Source of the DNA: Candidatus Latescibacteria bacterium 4484_7
GTDB lineage: Bacteria; Krumholzibacteriota; Krumholzibacteriia; Krumholzibacteriales; Krumholzibacteriaceae
Length of the DNA: 5,960 nt
Direction of reading: 5' to 3'
Assembly (NCBI GenBank): GCA_002085285.1
Contig: NATK01000107.1
Location: 1 to 5,960, forward strand
Each line of letters begins with the position of its first letter. The stretch's first letter is position 1. Below are positions 1-4,959 of this stretch, piece after piece. The position numbers and the translations under genes are program-made. Below the pieces are notes generated by a model. It did not search any database, had not been told where the DNA came from, and worked only from the letters and a program-made list of their open reading frames with translations.

Positions 1-107
1 ACGAGAAAGAGGCGAGGCGATGGTATGAATCGCCCGAATATCAGAGGCTCGCAGAGCACAGACATAGGGCGTCGACGGGAAATATCGTCATGGTAAAGAG
101 GCGCTGA
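1..107 (+). CDS. DUF1330-like protein, C-terminal end (partial)
   Basis: The reading frame is open from base 3 to a TGA at 105-107 and gives about 34 residues. It contains the pattern A-x-x-W-Y-x-S-P-E-Y-Q-x-L and then R-H-R-A-S-T-G-N-I-V-M-V. This resembles the end of DUF1330 family proteins (small ferredoxin-like-fold dimers of about 95 residues), where W-Y-x-S-P-E-Y precedes a conserved R-x-x-A and a final beta strand. The function of the family is not established. The start lies outside the window. The stop is 13 nt before the next gene, whose ribosome binding site begins directly after it, so the two are probably co-transcribed. The family call rests on a short fragment read by eye. Confidence 0.7.
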   Translation, partial: EKEARRWYESPEYQRLAEHRHRASTGNIVMVKRR

Positions 108-120
108 AGAGGAGGACGTC

Positions 121-1305
121 GTGGTAGATGAAAAGAGGGCAATCAAATCGATATCGTTTCGAAGAGTTCTGAATTCTCATGTGGAGTTCACCAATGAGTT
201 CATCGTCGAGCTGGTGGATGGATCGGTCGGCCTTGGGGCGGCTCCTCAGGGGGAGACGATCAGCATCTACGAAGACAAAAGGACGATAGATGGCGCCGGC
301 ATCATTGAAAAGATAAATACCGACGGTGTAGTCGGGCGGGAACTCACTCAAGCGGAGCTCGACGGGTATCTCGATGGGAAGATTCCCGAATTCGGCAGGA
401 ACAACGCCTATGCTCTCTCGCTCGCATTCTTCAATGCGGCTAACACTGCGGATACATACAGGGCGTTTTTCGGATGCGGAGAAGAAAGGCTCGAGCCCCC
501 GGCTCTATGCATGAACATATTGAACGGAGGATGGCACGCATACACCAATCCCGTTCTCAGTGACTTTCATGAGTATATACTCGTTGCAAAAAATAATAAC
601 ATAGAAGAGATGATCGCCGATCATGCGAGAGTTCAGTCAGAGGTGAGAAAGAGGCTCAAGGATAAAGAAAAGGTCTATGTGAGCGGCAATCCCGTCAACA
701 GGTTCGAGACGGAGGACAACAGAGAGGTGATCGAGTTTCTGCTCGGTGTGGTCTCTGACCTTGGGATCGAAAACAAGTATGACATGTGGATCGATGCGTC
801 GGGAGGCGACCTATACAGGGACGGAGTATACACGCTGGAGATAACGGATAAAAAGGCGCGGAGCAGAGATGAGTTTCTCAAGTACTGGCTCGATATTATA
901 GAGCAGTTTCATCTAGGCTTCCTCGAGGATCCTTTCCAGGAGCAGGATTACGACAACTGGCGCGAGGTTACCTCGAACGGGATGGGATGTCGGATAATAG
1001 GTGACAACTTCTATTCTTCAGATGCCGCCCGCATTGAAGAGGGAGCGGCGAAGAAGCATTCGCACGGGGTGCTCCTCAAGCCGAACCAGGCAGGAACGGT
1101 GACGGCAATCATCGATGCTGTTAGATCTGCGCAGAAGAACGACCAGATAGCCGTTACGTCGCACAGATCGATAAGCACCGAGTCGACTTTTCTATCGCTC
1201 CTCACGTGTATGATGGGGGTGAAGTACATCAAGATAGGTCCCCTCTATACCGATTATTCTTCGGTCGTGAGACTGAACGAGATCATAAGGCTTACGGAGG
1301 AGTAG
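121..1305 (+). CDS. Divergent enolase-superfamily protein (phosphopyruvate hydratase-like)
   Basis: A 394-residue protein, shorter than the usual enolase of about 430. Enolase landmarks appear in order: a loop G-A-A-P-Q-G-E-T at 39-46 where enolase has its S-G-A-S-T-G lid; L-N-G-G-W-H-A at 134-140 (His139); Glu151; three metal ligands at Asp225, Glu269 (in L-E-D-P-F) and Asp295 (in G-D-N); Lys320 in L-L-K-P-N-Q-A-G-T, matching the catalytic base; S-H-R-S at 347-350; and Lys371 in I-K-I-G-P. The segment that should carry the second catalytic Glu (G-D-E-G-G in enolase) reads G-N-P-V-N-R at 189-194, so that Glu is missing or displaced. Enolase interconverts 2-phosphoglycerate and phosphoenolpyruvate; this protein may do so or use a related acid. 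The GTG start has GGAGG 5 nt upstream (111-115). A mutase-like gene follows 4 nt after the stop, which supports a linked phospho-acid role. Confidence 0.85.
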   Translation: MVDEKRAIKSISFRRVLNSHVEFTNEFIVELVDGSVGLGAAPQGETISIYEDKRTIDGAGIIEKINTDGVVGRELTQAELDGYLDGKIPEFGRNNAYALSLAFFNAANTADTYRAFFGCGEERLEPPALCMNILNGGWHAYTNPVLSDFHEYILVAKNNNIEEMIADHARVQSEVRKRLKDKEKVYVSGNPVNRFETEDNREVIEFLLGVVSDLGIENKYDMWIDASGGDLYRDGVYTLEITDKKARSRDEFLKYWLDIIEQFHLGFLEDPFQEQDYDNWREVTSNGMGCRIIGDNFYSSDAARIEEGAAKKHSHGVLLKPNQAGTVTAIIDAVRSAQKNDQIAVTSHRSISTESTFLSLLTCMMGVKYIKIGPLYTDYSSVVRLNEIIRLTEE

Positions 1306-1309
1306 GCAT

Positions 1310-1936
1310 ATGGCTTATACGACGATCATAAATACGGTAAGGCATGCTCAAAGCGAGTTCGGCGTCAAAAAGAAGTATGCAGGTTCGATCGATGTTGGGT
1401 TGAGTGGTAAGGGTGCGCGTGATGCCCTTCGAGCGGCGAAGAGCCTCGGCAGAGAAAGATTCGATATCATTATCGCGTCCACTTTGAGGAGAGCTATAGA
1501 GACAGCAGAGCTCTTGACGGGCAAAAAGAAGGGAATAGTCAAAACAGGTCTTTGCAGAGAGCGTAACTATGGGGTTTTCGAGGGCAAGACATACAATGAG
1601 GCAAAGGCCGTTCGGCCGAAGGTGCTTTTTATAAGGGTGGGTGGTGATACACATTCGGTCAATCCTCCTGGAAGCGAGCCGTTCGAGGATGTCCGAAAGA
1701 GAGCGGAAAAGTTCAAGCGTTTCATTTTCAAGAATTACAAGGGGAAGAATATTCTCGTCGTTTCCCACATGGCTTTTCTCCAGCAGTTTAATGGGCTCCT
1801 CAAGGGATTGAGCTGTATAGAATCGCTCGCAGAGGAGATACCCGGTCTAAGGCTCAATCGGTTCACATTCAGGGGGAATTCGTTGATAGACCATAGCTTT
1901 GTCGATCTGTGCAGGAAGGAGCAGGTTGATTTTTAG
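1310..1936 (+). CDS. Histidine phosphatase family protein (phosphoglycerate mutase-like)
   Basis: A 208-residue protein of the phosphoglycerate mutase/acid phosphatase (branch 1) superfamily. The phosphohistidine motif is R-H-A-Q-S-E at 11-16, with His12 as nucleophile and Ala in place of the usual Gly of RHG. S-T-L-R-R-A-I-E-T-A at 57-66 supplies the second Arg. R-E-R-N-Y-G-V-F-E-G at 83-92 holds the likely general acid Glu84, and V-S-H at 151-153 gives the second active-site His153. Members are either cofactor-dependent mutases or phosphatases (CobC/GpmB-like), and sequence alone does not separate them. The ATG has GGAGG (1296-1300) 9 nt upstream, inside the end of the enolase-like gene. 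The pairing mirrors consecutive glycolytic steps (3-phosphoglycerate to 2-phosphoglycerate to PEP), so a mutase role or a phosphatase acting on the same acid is plausible but unproven. Confidence 0.85.
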   Translation: MAYTTIINTVRHAQSEFGVKKKYAGSIDVGLSGKGARDALRAAKSLGRERFDIIIASTLRRAIETAELLTGKKKGIVKTGLCRERNYGVFEGKTYNEAKAVRPKVLFIRVGGDTHSVNPPGSEPFEDVRKRAEKFKRFIFKNYKGKNILVVSHMAFLQQFNGLLKGLSCIESLAEEIPGLRLNRFTFRGNSLIDHSFVDLCRKEQVDF

Positions 1937-1937
1937 A

Positions 1938-1982
1938 GGCAACAGGGTTGCCCGGCTGTTTCGGCCCTGAGCCTTTGAGGGC
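1938..1982 (+). other. Two adjacent hairpin-forming repeats in the gap before the dodecin gene
   Basis: GGCAAC (1938-1943) pairs with GTTGCC (1947-1952) over a 3-nt loop. GCCCT (1964-1968) pairs with AGGGC (1978-1982) over 9 nt. Neither is followed by a T-run, so they do not look like a standard intrinsic terminator. They could be processing or stability elements between the mutase-like and dodecin genes. I recognise no riboswitch consensus. Confidence 0.4.
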
Positions 1983-2010
1983 AATACGAAGCAGGCGGGC
2001 TGTTTGAATA

Positions 2011-2016
2011 AGGAGG
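2011..2016 (+). promoter_or_regulatory. Ribosome binding site of the dodecin gene
   Basis: A full AGGAGG lies 6 nt before the ATG at 2023. It abuts an in-frame TTG at 2017 with no spacing, which rules that TTG out as the start. Confidence 0.85.
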
Positions 2017-2022
2017 TTGGAT

Positions 2023-2235
2023 ATGTCTGACAGTGTCTACAAATTCATCGAACTCGTCGGCACGAGCCCCGATTCGTGGGAGCAGGCGGCGAAGAATGCC
2101 ATCGAGACCGCTTCTCATTCACTTAGGGATCTGAGAGTCGCCGAGGTGATGGAACTCGACATGCAAATCGAAGAGGGAAAGGTAGTAGCCTACAGGACGA
2201 AGATAAAGTTGTCGTTCAAGTACAAGTCTGAATGA
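2023..2235 (+). CDS. Dodecin family protein, lacking the flavin-stacking Trp
   Basis: A 70-residue protein with the dodecin pattern: V-Y-K-x-I-E-L-V-G-T-S-P-x-S-W at 5-19, then S-L-R-D-L-R-V-A-E-V at 33-42, and a closing strand Y-R-T-K-I-K-L-S-F-K at 57-66. Dodecins form hollow dodecamers that store or buffer flavins. In the flavin-binding members a Trp in a W-A-E-V or W-F-E-V motif stacks on the isoalloxazine ring. Here that position is Val39 (R-V-A-E-V), as in the mycobacterial SecE2/Rv0379 type described as a calcium dodecin. Flavin binding is therefore doubtful. The start is set by AGGAGG at 2011-2016. The gene lies between the mutase-like and dehydratase genes; no metabolic link to either is evident. 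Confidence 0.92.
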   Translation: MSDSVYKFIELVGTSPDSWEQAAKNAIETASHSLRDLRVAEVMELDMQIEEGKVVAYRTKIKLSFKYKSE

Positions 2236-2285
2236 TGGCTTGACCTCTCTATCGTCGAGCTCGGCATTTACGATTGAAGAGCTGA

Positions 2286-3248
2286 ATGGTTGATTTGTAT
2301 TCGAAGGTCAAGGAGGCTGCAGAGAAGGTGCGCCCTTTCGTAAGGCGCACCTTCGTGGCCGAGTCTTCTTATCTCGGTGTCTCTTCAGGCTCGTCCGTTT
2401 TCTACAAGCTTGAAAACCTCCAGATTACGGGTTCGTTCAAGCCGCGCGGTGTTTTCAGCAAGCTCCTCTCGATGGATGAGAGCGGGAGAGCCGTAGGCCT
2501 TGTAACGGCATCGACGGGCAATCACGGTGCTGCATTCGCCTATGCTGTAAGCAGGCTGGGGCTCAATGGAACGGTGTTCGTTCCTAAAGGCTCAGATCCT
2601 TCGAAGGTGAAGCTCATAGAAAGGTTCGGGGGAGATGTACGCTTTCACGGCGAAGATGCGGTGGAGGCGGAGAGGTACGCCGCCGAATATGCGGCGTCAA
2701 AAGGAATGATCTATCTCTCTCCGTACAACGACCTCGATGTGATAGCGGGGCACGGAACGATAGCCCTCGAGCTGCTCGAGCAGGTCGACAGGCTCGATGC
2801 GATCTTCGTCGCTCTTGGGAGCGGAGGGCTCATTTCCGGTATCGCGGGGTATGCGAAAGGGGTCAATCCCGATATAGAAATCGTGGGATGCTCACCGGCG
2901 AATTCGCCCGTAATGATGAGGTCGATAGAGGCGGGACGTATCGTCGATGTTCCGACGAAACCGACCCTTTCTGATGGAACTGCAGGGGGCATCGAGGAGG
3001 ATGCCGTTACATTCGGACTGTGCAGGGATCTCGTCGATCGATTCGTTACTGTGAGCGAAGAAGAGATAGCTGCCGGGATTCGCACGTTCCTTGAGCGAGA
3101 GCACATGTTGATCGAGGGCGCTGCAGCGGTGCCCATAATGTCATTCGTCAAACTGCGCGATGAGTACAGAAGCAAACATGTTGCGATAATCGTCTGTGGT
3201 GCGAATATCGCATACGAGACGTTGAGAAGAGTCATTTGCAAGGGATGA
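2286..3248 (+). CDS. PLP-dependent serine/threonine dehydratase-like enzyme (fold type II)
   Basis: A 320-residue protein, the length of catabolic threonine or serine dehydratases and serine racemase, without the C-terminal ACT-like regulatory domain of biosynthetic IlvA. T-G-S-F-K-P-R-G at 48-55 contains Lys52, the expected Schiff-base lysine. T-A-S-T-G-N-H-G at 74-81 is the substrate-carboxylate loop, and G-S-G-G-L at 178-182 is the phosphate-binding glycine loop. Near the end C-G-A-N (304-307) places Cys304 where many relatives have Ser contacting the pyridine nitrogen; Cys here recalls mammalian L-serine dehydratase. The likely reaction is deamination of a beta-hydroxy amino acid to a 2-oxoacid and ammonia. 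Hydroxyectoine-type or hydroxyaspartate lyases are alternatives. The ATG at 2286 has only a weak GAAGAG upstream. The stop runs directly into the terminator. A perfect 11-bp inverted repeat lies near the 5' end of the gene. Confidence 0.88.
   Translation: MVDLYSKVKEAAEKVRPFVRRTFVAESSYLGVSSGSSVFYKLENLQITGSFKPRGVFSKLLSMDESGRAVGLVTASTGNHGAAFAYAVSRLGLNGTVFVPKGSDPSKVKLIERFGGDVRFHGEDAVEAERYAAEYAASKGMIYLSPYNDLDVIAGHGTIALELLEQVDRLDAIFVALGSGGLISGIAGYAKGVNPDIEIVGCSPANSPVMMRSIEAGRIVDVPTKPTLSDGTAGGIEEDAVTFGLCRDLVDRFVTVSEEEIAAGIRTFLEREHMLIEGAAAVPIMSFVKLRDEYRSKHVAIIVCGANIAYETLRRVICKG
2324..2354. repeat. Perfect 11-bp inverted repeat inside the dehydratase gene
   Basis: GAAGGTGCGCC at 2324-2334 and its exact reverse complement GGCGCACCTTC at 2344-2354 flank a 9-nt loop. 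The G+C-rich stem would form a stable mRNA hairpin about 38 nt after the ATG, within codons 13-23. It has no T-run, so it is not a standard terminator. It may be incidental to the encoded V-R-P-F-V-R-R-T or may affect translation or mRNA stability. Confidence 0.8.
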
Positions 3249-3291
3249 ATGGAAAAAGGGACAAGCCCACAAGGGCTGTCCCTTTTTCCAT
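3249..3291. terminator. Strong bidirectional intrinsic terminator between convergent genes
   Basis: The arm at 3249-3268 (starting ATGGAAAAAGGGACA) pairs with 3273-3291 (ending CCCTTTTTCCAT) over the loop ACAA. This gives about 19 base pairs with one bulged A. The A-tract on the left and T-tract on the right (3283-3287) sit at the outer part of the G+C-rich stem, so it can work on either strand. It begins right after the stop of the dehydratase gene and lies 20 nt beyond the stop of the minus-strand transporter. Confidence 0.92.
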
Positions 3292-3311
3292 GCTTAATTC
3301 CATTCTCCTGT

Positions 3312-3878
3312 TCAGTGAATCTCTCCAACGGGGAGGATCGTCTTGCCGCGTGTCTCGTTGAGCACGAACGCCAGCGATGCGTACATCGCAGAGAGACCGC
3401 AGAAGATACCCTCTATGCCTGTTATCACCTTCCAGGCGTTTCCGAGACCAAATGCTTCGCCTGCAGCGAGCATGAAGAATAGTATCCAGAGTGTGAGGAA
3501 AACGGTCTGCAGGGCTCTGTTCGTTTTGAATGTGCCAATCCACATGAATAGCGTGAATATACCCCAGAAGAACAGATACCATGCAAAGAATCCGCTCTTG
3601 AAGGCGGGTATTCCGAGTTTGCCGTTGAAGTACACGGCGAAAACCAAAGTCCACCAGAAGGCACCGTACGACGTGAACGCCGTTGTGCCAAAGGTGTTAC
3701 CGTTCCTGTAGTCCATTATTCCGGCGAGGATCTGCGCGAGCCCGCCGTAAAAGATCCCCATCGCGAGAATAATCGAACTCATCGGGAATGCACCCGTGTT
3801 GTGGATGTTTAGCAGAACCGTGGTCATCCCGAAACCCATCAAACCCAATGGCGCAGGATTAGCCATCTTGTTCTCCAT
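3312..3878 (-). CDS. satP: SatP/YaaH (GPR1/FUN34) family acetate transporter
   Basis: A 188-residue inner-membrane protein with about six hydrophobic segments (roughly 9-28, 31-52, 63-84, 96-116, 121-141, 150-173). The family signature N-P-A-P-L-G-L is at 7-13, and F-G-T-T-A-F-T-S-Y-G-A-F-W at 63-75 is also conserved in the acetate/succinate transporter SatP. Phe16, Tyr71 and Leu130 fall where the described SatP pore constriction residues lie. The family moves acetate and other short monocarboxylates with protons, or as a channel. I chose the ATG at 3878 because AAGGAGGTG lies 5 nt upstream and the promoter overlaps any longer version; an upstream in-frame start would sit in the -35 box. The gene is single, convergent with the dehydratase and divergent from the DsrE-TusA-Hdr genes. 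Acetate uptake or release suits an anaerobe living on acetyl-CoA metabolism. Confidence 0.95.
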   Translation of the reverse strand: MENKMANPAPLGLMGFGMTTVLLNIHNTGAFPMSSIILAMGIFYGGLAQILAGIMDYRNGNTFGTTAFTSYGAFWWTLVFAVYFNGKLGIPAFKSGFFAWYLFFWGIFTLFMWIGTFKTNRALQTVFLTLWILFFMLAAGEAFGLGNAWKVITGIEGIFCGLSAMYASLAFVLNETRGKTILPVGEIH

Positions 3879-3881
3879 GAG

Positions 3882-3890
3882 CACCTCCTT
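3882..3890 (-). promoter_or_regulatory. Ribosome binding site of the acetate transporter
   Basis: The minus strand reads AAGGAGGTG, near-perfect Shine-Dalgarno complementarity, with GGAGG 5 nt before the ATG at 3878. This decides the start against a longer frame beginning at 3929. Confidence 0.88.
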
Positions 3891-3900
3891 TTTGTCGGCT

Positions 3901-3929
3901 AAATTACTCGAAGAGCAGAGGAGTGTCAA
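3901..3929 (-). promoter_or_regulatory. Sigma-70-like promoter for the acetate transporter
   Basis: On the minus strand a consensus -35 TTGACA (3929-3924) is followed by exactly 17 nt and a -10 TAATTT (3906-3901). AT-rich DNA upstream (about 3930-3956) could act as an UP element. Transcription would start near 3894, giving a leader of only about 16 nt. Confidence 0.8.
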
Positions 3930-3941
3930 TATTTTTATTGA
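3926..3941. promoter_or_regulatory. Inverted repeat overlapping the transporter -35 box (possible operator)
   Basis: TCAATA at 3926-3931 and TATTGA at 3936-3941 form a perfect 6-4-6 dyad. It covers part of the -35 hexamer of the transporter promoter, a position suited to a repressor. The sequence is AT-rich, so chance is possible. Confidence 0.4.
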
Positions 3942-3980
3942 ATATATATTTTCTTATGGTTAGGGAACGGAAGATCATCA

Positions 3981-4004
3981 TGACCCCTTATAACAGGGGG
4001 GTCA
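3981..4004. promoter_or_regulatory. TGACCCC/GGGGTCA dyad in the divergent control region
   Basis: TGACCCC (3981-3987) and GGGGTCA (3998-4004) are perfect inverted 7-mers around a 10-nt AT-rich centre, standing out as a G+C island in AT-rich DNA. The dyad lies about 40-50 bp upstream of the first rightward -35 box and about 50 bp upstream of the leftward -35 box. It could be a regulator site for either gene set. No known consensus is claimed. Confidence 0.45.
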
Positions 4005-4045
4005 CCTTGTCTATTCCTATTCCCGGTATTTTCTCATGATTCGTC

Positions 4046-4074
4046 TTGACTTTGGGTTGAGAGATAACTAATAT
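4046..4074 (+). promoter_or_regulatory. Upstream candidate promoter (P1) of the DsrE-TusA-Hdr operon
   Basis: TTGACT (4046-4051), a 17-nt spacer, then TAATAT (4069-4074) fit a sigma-70-type promoter with 5/6 and 4/6 matches. The leader to the ATG at 4182 would be about 100 nt and would contain the very T-rich stretch 4081-4122. Confidence 0.6.
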
Positions 4075-4124
4075 TAAATGCTTTTTAATTTTTGCTTCAT
4101 TTTTATTTTAATTTGTTTTATTGT

Positions 4125-4153
4125 TTGACAATTGTAGAGTTCTTCAATAATCT
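4125..4153 (+). promoter_or_regulatory. Downstream candidate promoter (P2) of the DsrE-TusA-Hdr operon
   Basis: A consensus TTGACA at 4125-4130 is followed either by AATAAT (4146-4151, 15-nt spacer, 5/6 match) or TAATCT (4148-4153, 17-nt spacer, 3/6). The A/T-only stretch just upstream (much of 4081-4122) could serve as an UP element. Transcription would begin near 4160, giving a leader of about 20 nt. Confidence 0.6.
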
Positions 4154-4181
4154 TTAGTGTCTTTGTGGAAGGAGTGAAATT

Positions 4182-4541
4182 ATGGCCAAGAAGGTGTTGT
4201 TTTTCTGCGGCTCTGATGATCCCCAGAAGGCTTTTCCGCCTTTCATGCTTGCATCCGGCGCGATAGCTTCCGACATGGAAGTCTCGATGTTTTTCACCAT
4301 GAATGGTTTGAATATCATCAAGAAGGGTGGTGCCGAGAAGATTACCATGAACGGTTCGCCCAAGACCCTTCCGGAGTTCATCGACATAATAAAAGAGGCC
4401 GGTTCGAGGCTCATCGCCTGCTCAGCCGGTTTTCCCATCGCAGGAATCACTGAAGAAGACCTCATAGACGGTGTCGAGATAGGCGGCGTGGCGACGTTTA
4501 TCTCTTTGGCCGAAGAAGCGGATGTGGTATTGAGTTTCTAA
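4182..4541 (+). CDS. DsrE/DrsE_2-like sulfur-relay family protein
   Basis: A 119-residue cytoplasmic protein with a Rossmann-like DsrE fold. An N-terminal strand K-K-V-L-F-F-C-G precedes F-F-T-M-N-G-L-N at 37-44, matching the family F-F-T-x-x-G-L-N. A-C-S-A-G-F at 79-84 contains Cys80 at the position that carries persulfide sulfur in DsrE-type proteins, and E-E-D-L-I-D-G-V-E-I-G-G-V-A-T at 91-105 is typical of the DsrE2/DrsE_2 group. Such proteins accept or deliver sulfane sulfur together with TusA; the TusA-like gene is next, 52 nt downstream. The ATG has AAGGAG 7 nt upstream (4169-4174). It is the first gene after the tandem promoters. No membrane segment is seen, unlike some DsrE2 proteins. 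The exact sulfur partner is unknown. Confidence 0.88.
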   Translation: MAKKVLFFCGSDDPQKAFPPFMLASGAIASDMEVSMFFTMNGLNIIKKGGAEKITMNGSPKTLPEFIDIIKEAGSRLIACSAGFPIAGITEEDLIDGVEIGGVATFISLAEEADVVLSF

Positions 4542-4593
4542 GGAATTGGTGGTAGTTTTCAAGAAGGAATTTTTTACTTAGAAAGGAAAAGCA

Positions 4594-4848
4594 ATGGATG
4601 AAAACGATCTTCAGAATGTGCAGGCTGCAAAGGTGGTCGATGCCCGCGGCAGCGCCTGCCCGGGCCCCCTATTGGAGGCAAAGAAGGCTATTGGGGCTGT
4701 CTCGGTGGGAGAGGTCATAGAGGTTCTCTCCAGTGATCCGTCGACGAAGGCCGATCTGCCGAGATGGGCTGAGAAGGTCGGGCACGAGTACCTCGGTGTT
4801 CTGTCGGGGGAAGGATACGATCGTATATTCCTGAAGCGCCTGAAGTAG
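4594..4848 (+). CDS. TusA/SirA-like sulfurtransferase (CPxP protein)
   Basis: An 84-residue protein of the TusA/SirA/YedF family. The signature D-A-R-G-S-A-C-P-G-P-L-L-E-A-K-K-A is at 16-32, with Cys22 of the C-P-x-P motif as the sulfur-carrying residue. A second half with S-S-D-P-S-T-K-A-D-L-P-R-W at 46-58 matches the family beta-alpha continuation. TusA homologues carry sulfur as a cysteine persulfide for tRNA thiolation, molybdenum cofactor work or dissimilatory sulfur metabolism. Here the DsrE-like gene before it and the Hdr-type genes after it point to an energy-metabolism or redox role rather than tRNA modification. The ATG has GAAAGGA 6 nt upstream (4581-4587). A 111-nt gap follows before the next gene. 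Confidence 0.93.
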   Translation: MDENDLQNVQAAKVVDARGSACPGPLLEAKKAIGAVSVGEVIEVLSSDPSTKADLPRWAEKVGHEYLGVLSGEGYDRIFLKRLK

Positions 4849-4959
4849 CCGGATGCTTTGAAAAATTCATATAATGGACCTGCGGCAGCTCGGCGATCGT
4901 GCCTATGACGGCTGTGTGGGTTCGGATCGGACTGGTTTTTAACAATCGTTTGCCGACTG

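Noticed and set aside
1292..1768. Minus-strand frame opposite the mutase-like gene
   Set aside because: No recognisable domain, no ribosome site noted, and the plus strand holds complete histidine-phosphatase motifs.
2017..2022. TTG start two codons upstream for the dodecin
   Set aside because: It touches the AGGAGG ribosome site with no spacing; the ATG at 2023 has a 6-nt spacing and gives the usual dodecin N-terminus.
2240..2245. TTGACC as a promoter for the dehydratase
   Set aside because: No acceptable -10 box lies 16-19 nt downstream; the nearest candidate (TACGAT, 2269-2274) is 23 nt away.
2711..3328. Long minus-strand reading frame opposite the dehydratase
   Set aside because: It lies across a gene with clear PLP-enzyme motifs, has Ser/Pro-rich composition typical of antisense frames, and crosses the terminator.
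3879..3929. 17-residue N-terminal extension of the acetate transporter
   Set aside because: It would start inside the -35 box, and the extra residues do not resemble the family; the ATG at 3878 has a near-perfect ribosome site.
4874..4942. 22-codon frame as a real small gene
   Set aside because: It has no ribosome site and no recognisable feature; kept only as part of the gap observation.
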